Source: Magnaporthiopsis rhizophila
Lineage: Eukaryota > Ascomycota > Sordariomycetes > Magnaporthales > Magnaporthaceae
Length of the DNA stretch: 48,406 nt
NCBI GenBank assembly: GCA_003049465.1
Contig: PYSS01000032.1
Coordinates: 243,411 to 291,816, forward strand
Direction of reading: 5' to 3'
Below the pieces are notes generated by a model. It did not search any database. It was not told the origin of the DNA and saw nothing but the letters and a program-made list of their open reading frames with translations. The number at the start of each line of letters is the position of its first letter. Positions within the stretch are counted from its first letter, which is position 1. Positions 23,898 to 34,556 of this stretch are shown one piece after another. Made by a program: the position numbers and the translations under genes.

Positions 23898-23931
23898 TTT
23901 TTTTTTTATTTTTTTTTTTTATTTTTTTTTT
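23898..23931. repeat. T-rich tract with single A
   Basis: T-runs of about 10 broken by single A, 260 bases after the PQ-loop gene. It may lie in the 3' region of that transcript. Confidence 0.85.
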
Positions 23932-24571
23932 AGCGCCAATGACGAGAGGTCCCTGAACTGGGATCCTGACAGTTGACAGGCTTGGGAGTGCGCGGTGGTT
24001 AACGCGAGTTAGCGAGTACATCCAGCCTCCTGCACGAACCACAGGGTCTGGGCAGGAAAATAAACCCTGGAACCAAATCAAAATAGATAGCATAAGAACT
24101 AGAGCATTGGAGATTTTTTTCCATGTATGACTTTTGTGCAATTCTGCTTTGTGTTGGTGATTGGCGGCGTGCCTTGAAATGCTTGCCGACGTATCGCACT
24201 ATCCGAGATTCACGCGCTTCTCACGGCCACTGCCGTTGCACAACCAGCGAAGAAGAACCCAACCAGAACCTCTCCCGCCTCCCTGGCTCGCCACTCGTTT
24301 CTTCCCTCTGCAAACTCCCGTCCTCAATCGGAATTTTGTTTGTGCCTGCGGCGACCAACTAAACGCGTTCCCCCAAATTTTTGTTCTTCGCACGCATCAG
24401 CTTCGGTATCAATCGTGCGCCTCGCGTCGCATCACACCTCAACGCTGCCGACATCCCCAATTCTCCTCGCGCAGACCCAGCGTTATTATTTGAATCTGCC
24501 TAGTTCCGCTCAAAGCTCGATTTCCTGGTGAGTTCGTCTTCTTTTGATACATGGGAGATTTGGTTTCTCTC

Positions 24572-24602
24572 TTTTTTTTTTTTTTTTTTGTTTTTTTTTT
24601 TT
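24572..24602. repeat. Poly-T tract with one G
   Basis: About 31 bases of T with one G, just before the pyrimidine-rich leader of the gene at 25354. Poly(dA:dT) tracts of this size usually keep nucleosomes off promoters. Confidence 0.9.
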
Positions 24603-25353
24603 CAACGGCCTCGCCGGCGACAACTACACCTACACCTCCACTACCATTTCCTCTGGTCGCCGCAGACTTACACAGCGACGACCCACTTTCTGAATCGCTC
24701 CTTCCCTCCCCATCAACTACTATCACCTATTTCTACCTCTACCTGCAATCCGAGACATCCCCCAACTTGTTACCTCTCAACAACCTACCTACCTCCCACT
24801 CACCTCTACCTCCCTCTCCAACCACAGACTTCTCTACTTTCCTTCACCCAACCTGTCCCCCCCCCAAACGGTATCTCGCTCCTCAACCCAGTCTTTCCTT
24901 TCCTCTTCTCGCTCCTCACTCAGTCTCTCCTTTCCTCCACCCGCCTCGCCTGGCAAATCCGTCTCTTCAGCTCGCCCCATCAAAGCATCACGTTTGATGG
25001 CAAAAAGCGCCCCATCACGCTTGATGCAAATACCAACCGCCATCTCCTGCTGTTGCTGAGGCGATTTCCTGTTCCATATCAAGCACGACGATACTTGGTG
25101 TCCACGCGGAGAGAGAGACTTCTTTCTAGCCGACGCGCGTTCAACCTCGTTCTTCTGCGGCATCTCAGGTACTCCAGCCTTTTCTGCATGTTTCCCTTCT
25201 CATCTGTCACAAGCCCAGCCCACCTCAGACTACACCATCACATTCTCTCACCTACCCCGACTAGCTACTAACAATTGTCTCGAAGCAACTCTTATCATAC
25301 CGCAGTATTCATCATCAACAACAAGTCCCGTCAAGTAGTCGATCCCATCCGAC

Positions 25354-26632
25354 ATGGCGCCATCCAACTTCAAGACCTACGAGGCACAGTCCCGGCTGCT
25401 AGCCGCTGTCATAGCCAGCTCGCCGAACCTGAAGCTTGACTTTAAGGGTAAGATTAAATCACCCAGCACCAACTCTTCATAGAACCCTCTCTCCACATCT
25501 CTTCTTTGCTAGCCTTCGCTTGGGAGAAGCATCTACGGCAAAGATTCCCCTCTCCTCCCACGGACGTCCACCTACCCTTTTTTGTCGAGTTTGCTGTCGG
25601 ATAACTTCAGTCGCCCTGACTGCTCCCGTTCATCCCAGCCATCGTAAGATACTATGGCTCAGACGTCACTGCTTCTGGGCTGGAGCATCGTTTCCGGCCA
25701 ATCAAGAAGCAGGTGGCCATCATTCGTGCGGCCGTCGATCAGGGCGTGGATGCCAAAGACATCCAGAACGTCGTGTGCATGTCTGAGAAGGGTAACGTTA
25801 CAGCAGCCCAAATCCCCTGTTTGCCCGCTCTGCTATTTGCATTGTCTTTGTGTTAATCTGCCATTTCACTTTCGAAGACGACACGACACCTCTTGCTTCT
25901 TCCCAATCCCACAGCCCAGCAGCCATTGCCTCACTCTTTTTTCATTTTCAATTTTTTTTTTTGTCTCTTTTTTATCTCCTCTTGTTCTAAGACCCGAGAG
26001 TCTCGTGTTTCGATGATCTTAGCAAGTTTTTCACTGGGCGATACTGACTCATCTGCTCATGCGATCTCGCTCGCAAAATAGAGATTTGCAAGCACTATGG
26101 CGAGAGCACCCCTCAGGGACTGGAGTTCCAGTTCCGCAGCATCAAGAAGGACGCCAAGGCGCTGAGGGATGCCGTCGGCAAGGGCGAGAACCCCCTCACC
26201 GCGCTCGGCAAATCTGCCCCGTCCACCCCCGGCAAGCGCAAGGCCGCCGCCACGCCAAAGACGGGCGGCAGCACCGCCAAGCGTCAGCGCAAGAAGGCGC
26301 CGGCCTCCTCGGAAGACGATGATAAGGAAGTCGACTACGAGTCTCTGGACGTTAAGACACCTACCAAGCCCAAACCCAAGGCGGCTCAGCCCCAGTCTCA
26401 GGTTAAGAACGGCTCGAACGTGACGAGCTCGACGACGCCTGATCTGACTTATGAGAACACCCCCGACAACGAGTATGGCAATAGCCGTGACGATCCCCTC
26501 CGCCTGGACGACGAGCTCGTGGCGCTCAAGCAGGAGGAGTACGTCCCGGCATACGTCAAGCTGGAGAACGACCCCCTCCTCTCGCAGGTCATCGACGGTC
26601 ACTGGGATGACATGACCGACGGAGTTGCCTGA
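25354..26632 (+). CDS. Uncharacterised protein with a duplicated YG-x-T-GLE-FR-IKK motif
   Basis: I do not recognise a named family. Three exons, 25354-25447, 25639-25791 and 26082-26632, give 265 residues; introns are 191 and 290 nt (GTAAGA...CCAG and GTAACG...ATAG). Two similar units follow each other: residues about 33-58 (IVRYYGSDVTASGLEHRFRPIKK) and 84-109 (ICKHYGESTPQGLEFQFRSIKK). Each has Y-G, then T, G-L-E, F-R and I-K-K at the same spacing, so this looks like an internal duplication of a small helical, perhaps Myb- or helix-turn-helix-like unit. Intron 2 falls just before the second unit. Then come a basic, Lys/Arg/Pro/Ala-rich stretch (about 125-155) that looks like a nuclear signal, a Ser/Thr/Pro-rich part and an acidic C-terminus. 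A nuclear, possibly DNA-binding, role is inference. Frame continuity across both joins makes the gene itself secure. Confidence 0.8.
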
Positions 26633-27618
26633 ATCATCTCGTCACCCGCACGCCGCTGGGGCTTTTCGTGGTTCCTGGAGTCACGAAGAGCATGAAAAGA
26701 ACTACGTACAGGGTCAGTTTGTGTTTTTCACCGACTTGCGAGCTGGCATCAGCATCGTTTTGCGTGTGTGTGAGACGTCAAGAACTGAAATTAGTGCGTG
26801 GTTATCTAGTGGTTGTGGTTGTTCGTCACAACATCGGTTGGAATCGGGACTGTTCGTTGTAAACTGGCATGGGATGCCTCCGCCACTCAACAACATTCTT
26901 ATTCCTTCCCATCACCTGCGGCTCTTTCTTTTCATGTTTTTATTTTCTTTTTTTTTCATTCTCTCGGAAGGAAAAGGAAAGGAGGCTGACAGGAGGTAAA
27001 AAAGGAATCTTCACCCGGTTTCCAGGTCCGGCTCGATTTAGTGGTACCAAAAACACCATGTCACCACCAAGAACCTCATCATTCAAGCAAGTGCGCGTTC
27101 TCTTATACGCACCACTTCTCCGCTCACACATACACAAGTCTTATGATATCTCATGCACCAGTTCTCTCTCTTTTTTTTTCACTGTCTAACCGGGCATTGC
27201 CCTATCTTTGGGCGTGATGGGAAGGCATAGGGGGACTGTTTGAGATACCAGACGTTTCTATGCTGGGGAGGGTTGGATTCACGATCGATGCTTTTGTCTT
27301 TAGATAGTGGGCGCTATCAAGATGCGGTCATCATAAGTCAGGCCATGAAATGCATCAGGTCTCGACTCGAGGAGAAAAAGACCTCAAAACGACCTTGTGA
27401 GGAATGATGAAAGTGATATCTCGCTGTGGCAGTAATATTCGCTTTGTTCAACCAACATTTGCGTCTTTCCTTTTTTTTCTCTTTTCCCCCCACCTATTCC
27501 AAGCTCCGCTAATACCCCCGACAAAGTACGAAACATAATGAGGTTATCGCCAAGACTCAAGAAGAAACTGCCCGCTCCGTCTCTCGCTCATTCATCTCCT
27601 ACACCACATACATGACCA
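26633..27618. other. Intergenic between convergent genes, no gene seen
   Basis: 986 bases between two 3' ends (gene at 25354-26632 and the MTHFR gene on the other strand). It should hold both 3' untranslated regions. T-rich stretches at about 26938-26960 and 27470-27485 are present. Nothing else is recognised. Confidence 0.6.
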
Positions 27619-29703
27619 CTACTGGTTTATCAGCAGGTCCCACAGCGCGTCGGGCTGGACGTAATCGTGGTGGATGATGTTGACGAGCCACAGGTCGGCG
27701 CGGAGCGACTCGAGCAGGACCTCGCTGGGCGAGCCCTTGCCGTAGACCTTTGCCCACTCGGCCCAGATGCCGAACGCCTCCTCGCTCCAGGCGCGGAAGC
27801 TGACCTCCTCGATGATGGTCGGGGTGACAATCTCCTTGCCGGGGAAGACGCCCCAGGTGACGGCGTTGGTACCCGCCGTCCTGCCCTGTCCGTGGTCCCG
27901 CAGCCCGCCGGTGGCGTCGGACGAGACAAAGTCGCCGGCCGCGTTGCTGGCGTAGAAGCAGACCGAGTCTCTGTCATCCTCGGTCCCCCTCAACAGCCGC
28001 TCGCGCAGGACGGCCCAGTCGGCGCTGGGGATGAAGAGCTCGACAAAGGCCTTTTGGAACACGTAGCCGTGCGGAGGGCCCCAGCCGAAGGTCGGGTGGT
28101 CGGACGCAAGGCCGTTGACGGCCGGCTGGCTGGCCACGGTCCACCAGCCGCGCTCGTTGAGGGCCAGGAGCGGGGCGCGGATCGTGGCCGTCTCCGGGTT
28201 GAACTCCTCCTCGCTCCAGGGGATGGCGCTGAGCTCGCCGCCGAGGTGGCGCGTGAACAGAGCGCCGACGTCGCGCGCCGATGCCGGGCGGCCCCAGAGC
28301 TCGACCGCCTGGGTGCCCGACATGTGCAGGCTGACGCCGTAGCCGTCGATCTCGCCGTAGGCCGGCGACCGCGCGTCCCCCCACCGCCCGTTGGGGAAGT
28401 CGTCCCACGTCGCCTCGCGGCCCAGCACGCCCTCGCCCTCGGAGATGGCGAGCGTGTTCGCGCGCGTGTTGATGGGCTCGGCCGGCACGCTGGCCTCGAG
28501 CGCCGTCGCCTCGTAGTCCGGATGCGAAGCCGGGCGGCCGCTGACGATGACGCGGTTGCGAGGGTCCGACCCGATGGACGACTGCCTCCTCGACGAGAAG
28601 GAGTGGTGGCCCTGCATCGAGTGGTGGCTCGGTGTGGCGCCGTTGACGTGGATCGCTGGAACGCCCAGCAGCGACGGCGGAGGGGCGGCCGACGTGTCGT
28701 CGACCACGATCGCCGTCTCGTCCGCAAATACTGCATCGTCCTCACCGGGCCCGCTGGGTGGGATCAGGTTCGTCCGCTCGACAATGAAGGATACGGCCTT
28801 TTCCAGGTTCAGAGTGTAGAAGTGGAAGCCGCGCGGGCCTGGCGTTCTGCTCTTGACCTCCTTGACCTTCTCCACGAGCTCACTGACGATGTCCACACCG
28901 ACCTTCTTGACCTGTTCATCATCCTTCTTCACGGCGTCTAGCCTGGCCATGAGAGGATTTGGAATCTTGGCATGGCTCAGCTTGGTCGTGCGCTTGATCA
29001 TCTGATAGTTCTGGATGGGCATCAGGCCAGGGATGATGGGGATCTTGGCGAACGCCCCGCTGGGATGCTCCCTCAGGGTCTTCTCGAAACTGTCGTAGGC
29101 GTCGATGTCGAAGAAAAGCTGGGTCATGATGAAATCCGCGCCGGCCTGCGTCTTCTCGACCAAGTAGGGGAGGTCGTGCTCTAGGCTCTGGTTGGTAGGG
29201 TGGCTCTCGTCGGCGTGGCCCTCCGGGTAGGCAGCCACGCCGATACAGAAGTAGTCGCCGTGCCTCTGCTTTATGTAGCGGACCAGATCGACAGCCCAGG
29301 TGAAGGCGGTGTCGGCAGGCTCCGAGTCCTCGGGCTCGCCGTACTCGCCGGGTCTGGGCGGGTCGCCCCTCAAGGCGAGGATGTTGCGGATGCCAAGGGC
29401 GCGGGCATCATCCAGAGCCTTGTCCAGCAGCCGACGGCTCATATTGGTACAGGTGAGGTGCAGGCAGGTGGTCAGGGCCAGCTCGCGCTGACATATCTCT
29501 GCCAGCTCGAGCGACTTCCGCGAGGTGGAACCGCCAGCACCCCAGGTCACGTTGACAAAAAGGGGCCGGAGAGCCCTGGCCATGCGGTCGAGCCGGTCTC
29601 GTAGATTAGAGAAGCCCATGGCCGTCTTGGGCGGGAAAAACTCGAGCGAGAAGTAGGTGGCATCGGCGGGCAGCGCCGCTATCTTGTCCGTTATCTTGTC
29701 CAT
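27619..29703 (-). CDS. met12: Methylenetetrahydrofolate reductase, Met12 type
   Basis: A flavoenzyme that reduces 5,10-methylenetetrahydrofolate to 5-methyltetrahydrofolate, the methyl donor for methionine synthesis. One uninterrupted frame of 694 residues from ATG at 29703 to TAG at 27619. The N-terminal TIM barrel (about 15-315) shows SLEFFPPKT (19-27) with the catalytic-region glutamate E21, VTWGAGGSTS (52-61), HLTCTNM, NILALRGDPP (108-116), GVAAYPEGH, ADFIMTQLFFD and RGFHFYTLNLEKA. A variable linker of about 100 residues rich in Ser, His and Arg follows, then the C-terminal regulatory domain typical of eukaryotic enzymes, with ATWDDFPNGRWGD, FGWGPPHGYVFQKAFVE, NAVTWGVFPGKEI and LVNIIHHDYV. 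Fungi usually carry two paralogues; the VTWGAGG and YGEIDGYG wording fits Met12 better than Met13, so the symbol is a paralogue guess while the enzyme is certain. Confidence 0.95.
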   Translation of the reverse strand: MDKITDKIAALPADATYFSLEFFPPKTAMGFSNLRDRLDRMARALRPLFVNVTWGAGGSTSRKSLELAEICQRELALTTCLHLTCTNMSRRLLDKALDDARALGIRNILALRGDPPRPGEYGEPEDSEPADTAFTWAVDLVRYIKQRHGDYFCIGVAAYPEGHADESHPTNQSLEHDLPYLVEKTQAGADFIMTQLFFDIDAYDSFEKTLREHPSGAFAKIPIIPGLMPIQNYQMIKRTTKLSHAKIPNPLMARLDAVKKDDEQVKKVGVDIVSELVEKVKEVKSRTPGPRGFHFYTLNLEKAVSFIVERTNLIPPSGPGEDDAVFADETAIVVDDTSAAPPPSLLGVPAIHVNGATPSHHSMQGHHSFSSRRQSSIGSDPRNRVIVSGRPASHPDYEATALEASVPAEPINTRANTLAISEGEGVLGREATWDDFPNGRWGDARSPAYGEIDGYGVSLHMSGTQAVELWGRPASARDVGALFTRHLGGELSAIPWSEEEFNPETATIRAPLLALNERGWWTVASQPAVNGLASDHPTFGWGPPHGYVFQKAFVELFIPSADWAVLRERLLRGTEDDRDSVCFYASNAAGDFVSSDATGGLRDHGQGRTAGTNAVTWGVFPGKEIVTPTIIEEVSFRAWSEEAFGIWAEWAKVYGKGSPSEVLLESLRADLWLVNIIHHDYVQPDALWDLLINQ

Positions 29704-32429
29704 GGCTGCTGCTCGAAGCGCAGGGGCCGAGAAGTAGAAAGGACAAAGAAAAACCTTAGAGAGGTAAGACGCCTAGGGACAGCGAGTGAGCATTAGCAAG
29801 GGTGTGTACGCAGTTGTAGGGAGAAAAGGGAATTCTTACTTGGGCACTAAGATATGAGCCGTCTCATCAGCTAAATACCTCCAACTATCTTAAGCGTACC
29901 CCTGCGGGCCGTGAATTCGGTCGGCAGTTGGACGAGTGGATGCCAGCCAGCAGTGTTTTCTCGAGAGAAAGGCTGGGCAGCGTTATCCGAGTCACGGGGC
30001 AGTAATGGAAACTGGAAGGCGGGGTAAGCGAGCAATGGGGTTTTGCCGAACGGATTTGGGTATCAACGGATTTTGCGTAAAACATAAGATAAAATACAGA
30101 CGGTGCTGGATGTAGCAAGTAGGCTAGATGGAAGAAGAAATAAGCAAATATGCTTCAGAGAGAATGTTTTGTTCTGGTGGTCAAGTGGTGGATGAGGTCT
30201 GAAAAGTCAGCCGCCGATATGGGAGAGCGTGCAGGCCCAAGGCCGATCCCGCCCTCCCTGACGTCGGTCGGCACTTGCCATCCTTCAGCACTACCCGCCC
30301 GCAGGATCGCCGCGGCCGTACCAAACCAGTGGCTGGCTGCATTCACTCCACAGGTAAACCCCAGCCCACGAAACGCAGTGCTTTCTCATAACACATCATA
30401 AATCTATACCGTCATATCAATCCATCTACATGCACCCATATCCACCATCAATCCATTAGAACAGCACCTGGCACGGAAACGCTGGATCTCTACTAGCTCG
30501 TACTCCTTGAATACCTAGACAAAGGGTTAGCCTACAAGCCACGCAACGTGAGATAAGTACATAGTCCAGGTGTGAGTGCCGTTCCCCAGGAGGTTCGTGT
30601 TCAGACAAATAATGAATAGCCCTTTGAGTGTCCTCAATCGCGACCTATAGCTTGAAGCCATGCCGGGAAGCCCGACCGTCCACAAGCTCGGCTGCGTCGG
30701 TTTACCAGAATATCTGTCATCACTACAGGTGCGTGGCTAGGAGAGGGTGGTTGCGTACCTCGAGAAAGGCTGTATCTGGCCAGAGCGAGCGGATAACCAT
30801 ACAAGCGATAGGATAAGGGCGTGCAAGTCAAACACACATATATCAATGTTGAGCATTACCTCTGGACCGACGTGACGGGATACACGACACCGCCGCCAGG
30901 GTCAAGACAGGACATGCCACAACCCGACTTCGCTGCAAATGCTACGCAGGTGGGTGTGTTGACAGGCAGGCACATGCGTGCCGAACACAGAGGTCGATGC
31001 GGTTGTGCCTGACGGCGAGCCAAGCGCGAGATAGACAGCTAGGGCGCCCGGGCAGCTGCAAGCAAACATGGAGATAGAAGAAATGTCCGGATCTTGTGTC
31101 AGGTCATCATCGGCTCATGGTGGCCGCGCAAATGGGGCCCTCGTGATGATGGTTTTAAACAAGGGCAATTTAGAGGAGTTAATCTCGACACACCGATCCG
31201 ATCGTCAGCACCATCGAGAGAGCTGGTTGCTTGCTGGCAGGCTGTCGATGTTTTGTCAAGGATCTACGTGGTCGTCGCTGAAAGAAGAAAAAAAAAAAAG
31301 GAAAGGAAGACGTGACGGAATGAGAGGTAAAATTTTTGGCGATTTTGATGTTGGGGCGCGGGCTGGGGGACTGGAGCTCCCCGCCCAAGCCACATGGGGT
31401 CTCCACTGGCAAGCAGGCGCAGCCAAAATTTTCTGATTTTCTGCCAAAACAGACGGGCAGCTAGGGGATAGAAATTCAGAAAAAAAGCTGGGGGATGGGG
31501 TTCACCGCCTGGGACGTTGACCGTTGAGCCAATGACGAGCGAATCAGGACCCAGCAGCAGATGGCGACAAGCGCTGCATCGAAACGGGCACAGCGCGCGC
31601 CTTGGGTGGTGGCACGGTGCACGAGCCGCAAGCGTCAATCGTGGGAGCCAGCGCGGGCGCCGCCGGCTCCAGTGGAATTGATGGATCTGGCGAAAGCCAC
31701 AGCAGCACGCAAATCCACCATGCAGAACTGCAAACCTGGAAACAGAAAAATTGTCCCCGAGGAAATCTCGCCGCAAAGAATCAAACACCACCGAATCCAA
31801 ACCGCCCTCGCCCACCTACCTACATCTCCGCCTTTTGCGCTTCGCAGACGATACCCCTCAGCAACCCAAAGAACCCGTTTTCTTCTTTTTTTTTCTTTCT
31901 TTTTCCAAAGCAGTACGAATTTCAGACCACTACCCGCCAAATACCAGAGACCATTTAGGTACATCACTGCATTTTTGCCACCATCGATTGTCACCGCTAC
32001 GACCCATCGTCGGATTCGATTCTGAAGCCCGATTTTCACTTGGCTTGCGAAAGCTGGCACTCCAATCTTGAACCTGCTCACTCTCGACCGACTCACGACC
32101 TCCCTCTCCTTGCCGCCTTCGCCCCTCCCTCGCGCACTCCCGACCCGGCCAGACTTCCAAGCGCCGACGACATACCACAAGCGCCTCGCATCGGACCACA
32201 CCTAGCCCGAGAGCCGACAGCGACTGCGCCACCGTCCACGTCTCGAGCGTCCGGAAGCGCCTTCGCGCCGATATCGAGACCGAGACACGGTTGAGAACCA
32301 GGGCCATTGTGTGTGGAGGAAATTCGGCGGCGTCTCCTTCCCCGCGTGATCAAAAATCACTCCCTCTCTCTCCTTGAGCCTTCGCCAAAGAGCAGCCGCT
32401 CCCGGGCCCTCTTGTACCCTTCAGTCTCT
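29704..32429. other. Wide divergent intergenic region (MTHFR / eIF4E)
   Basis: 2.7 kb between divergent genes with no gene I can support. The left end holds the MTHFR promoter. The right end, from about 31800, is rich in C and A on the plus strand and probably includes the leader of the eIF4E gene; I found no ATG between about 31960 and the chosen start at 32430, which supports that start. Open frames at 31561-32025 and 31264-31815 overlap on opposite strands and show no domain. Confidence 0.55.
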
Positions 32430-33872
32430 ATGGATAACCTATGGAGTCGTCGCACCAAGTATGTTTGTCCCGAGGCTGTCCGACAACGAAGAGGCGCAAA
32501 CCCTTTCCCGCGATCCCTCGCGCCCTGGTGGCTGTGAATCTGGGGTCTGGCAATTCTCGTCTCCCTTCCCCACCCAATACGACAAAACGCGCCCGCACCC
32601 ACGCTTTGACCCCCTAGTTACTGACATGGCCGGCTACCTCATCTCAGCTCCAGCAAGCTCTCCTTATCCACAGCCGGCGCCGGCGCCGGCGACTCGGCCT
32701 CTGCTCCCAACAGCTCCATCAACAACACCCGCAATGGATCCTTCTCCAGACGACTGGGCGGTGACAGCTCGGCATATGGAAAGGGTCCGGCCCCGTATAA
32801 TTTGGCCGTGACCCCCGGCGGTGGCGGCGGCGGACTCATGTCTCCCGGCGCCACTACCGGTGGCGGCGCCAGCAGCGCCTTCGGCCTAGGGTCTGGCGCC
32901 TTTGCGTCGTTCGGCTCCGCCAGGACGCCCAAGTCGCCAGGTAACCCCTTCGACTTCGCCATGGGCGGCGGTGTCTTGGGTAATCCCAAGACGCCGGGCG
33001 CGGAGAAGGGTGCCAAGGACGGTGGCCTTGGAAGCGTCGGCGGCGGCGGCAAGCCGGGCGCGGTGGTGGCCAAGGGCGGCTCGCAGGCGTCAGCATCGGC
33101 GTCCGCCTCGACGGCCTCTATAGGGCCGGTGCGGCACACGCTGCGCACTCCTTGGGTCTTTTGGTTCCGACCGCCTATCAGCAAGGCCAACGGCTACATC
33201 GAGTACGAGAAGACGCTGCACGCCATGGCCGAGGTGGGCACGGCCGAGGACTTCTTCTCGGTGTATGCGCACCTCAAGCGCCCCTCGGCCTTGCCGCTCG
33301 TGTCCGACTACCATCTGTTCCGCAAAGGCGTGCGGCCGATCTGGGAGGACGACGAGAACCGCAAGGGTGGCAAGTGGATCGTGCGCCTCAAGAAGGGCGT
33401 CGCGGACCGCTACTGGGAGGACCTCTTGTTCGCCATAGTCGGCGACCAGTTCTCCGATGCCAGCGAAGAGGTCTGCGGCGCCGTCCTCAGCGTGCGCAAC
33501 GGTGAAGATATTCTCAGCGTCTGGGTACGGAGGGATGGCGGCAAGGTGGTGAAGATCCGGTATGTGCTTTTGCTTTTTTCGCAGCGATATTCCGTCCGTC
33601 CCGCACGCGGTCCCGCCGCTCCCGAATGCTAACACGACTATGCTTGCCTGCCCCCTAGCGAAACGCTGAAACGAGTGGTTGGCTTCCCTCCCGACACCAA
33701 GGTTGAGTGGAAGAGCCACGAGGGCTCGATCCAGCAGCGCTCCGCGTTGGACGAGGTCCGACGCGAGCGGGCGGCGGCGAACAATCCGGACAAACGAACC
33801 AAACACCCCCAGTTCGCCGGCGGTGACGACCAGAAGCAGCAGGGCTACGGCGGCGCCGCCGGTATTTCATGA
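32430..33872 (+). CDS. eIF4E-family cap-binding protein, class II (4EHP/eIF4E2-like)
   Basis: A cytoplasmic mRNA cap-binding protein of the 4EHP class, which elsewhere represses or tunes translation rather than driving bulk initiation. Three exons, 32430-32458, 32648-33559 and 33659-33872, give 384 residues; introns are 189 and 99 nt. Exon 1 encodes only MDNLWSRRT plus part of N10, and the join continues as N-S-S-K-L-S-L. Residues 10-170 are a low-complexity Gly/Ala/Ser region. The eIF4E fold starts at HTLRTPWVFWFRPP (172-185). Of the two cap-stacking aromatics, the second is W242 in RPIWEDDEN with the guanine-contacting E243, but the position of the first holds Y193 (KANGYIEYEKT), the substitution that marks class II. 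The core continues through GGKWIVRLKKG, EVCGAVLSVR and GFPPDTKVEWKSHEGS. A basic tail ends the protein. The class is supported by the sequence; partners such as GIGYF are not shown. Confidence 0.92.
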
Positions 33873-34284
33873 TGGGCGGAGAGCGAGAGCAAGCTGCGAG
33901 CCCTATGCCAACCGTCTTTTTTTTTCGGGAAACATCATATTTCAAGCAGCGTCTACAAGTGTTATTGATTAGATAACATGATCAGATCACATATCGCGCG
34001 TCTTTGTTTCTTTTATCGCTCTTGCCAACAAGAGCGAGCCTAGCTAGACTTGTGTCTGCGACTGAGATTAAATTAGGACGAAAAAAAAAACAAAAGAAAA
34101 ACAGAGAAAAGCTTCGGGCTTGGCATGTGTTTTGTGGCAAGCTATTCAACCCGTTCTTTATGTACACTATCTATGAGGTATCATGCTGGCTCTTTGTTGA
34201 AACCCTGTTTCGCAGTCGGACAGGCCGAGGGAGAACCTTTAGTCTTCGTCCGCTGCGTTGGTTTGCGCGATCATGCGGTGTCGT

Positions 34285-34317
<33 letters not shown>

Positions 34318-34327
34318 CTNNNNNNNN

Positions 34328-34364
<37 letters not shown>

Positions 34365-34556
34365 CCTCTCCTCTCGATGGCTTGCCATTCACGTGTATCT
34401 TGCACTGTAGTGTAGCTTCAAATTCCGAGCAGGAATCAGAGGTTGCGAGTGGAGCTGATTCATCAAAACAACTGCATATATCACCGGAGGCAGAGGCAGA
34501 CAGACAAATTCACGGGTGATATTTTGATCTTGTGGTATTTTGCCGGACCTTGCCCC
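33873..34556. other. Convergent 3' region with an assembly gap
   Basis: 684 bases between the 3' ends of the eIF4E and SAD1 genes. It contains two poly-T blocks around eight N (34286-34361), so true length and content are unresolved. No gene is seen. Confidence 0.65.
34286..34361. repeat. Two poly-T tracts flanking an N gap
   Basis: 33 T and one C, then eight N (34320-34327), then about 34 T. The assembler apparently failed to cross one long T tract; the gap size of eight is probably arbitrary. Confidence 0.92.

Larger units (their letters stand above)
23639..25353. promoter_or_regulatory. Long intergenic region and pyrimidine-rich leader
   Basis: 1715 bases. The left part has T-rich tracts at 23898-23931. 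From about 24600 to 24960 the plus strand is almost only C and T with some A, the strand bias of strong fungal promoters and leaders. If the transcript starts near there the leader would carry upstream ATGs, for example at 24997, opening a 20-codon frame that ends at 25059. Plus-strand open frames here (24528-25271) are biased by the base composition and show no domain. Confidence 0.5.

Noticed and set aside
24528..25271. 247-codon plus-strand open frame before the 25354 gene
   Set aside because: It results from the pyrimidine-rich composition (few stop codons) and reads as Ser/Pro/Leu/Thr without a domain.
27667..28941. 424-codon plus-strand open frame opposite the MTHFR gene
   Set aside because: Antisense shadow with Arg/Val/Asp-rich translation and no domain; the minus-strand MTHFR is unmistakable.
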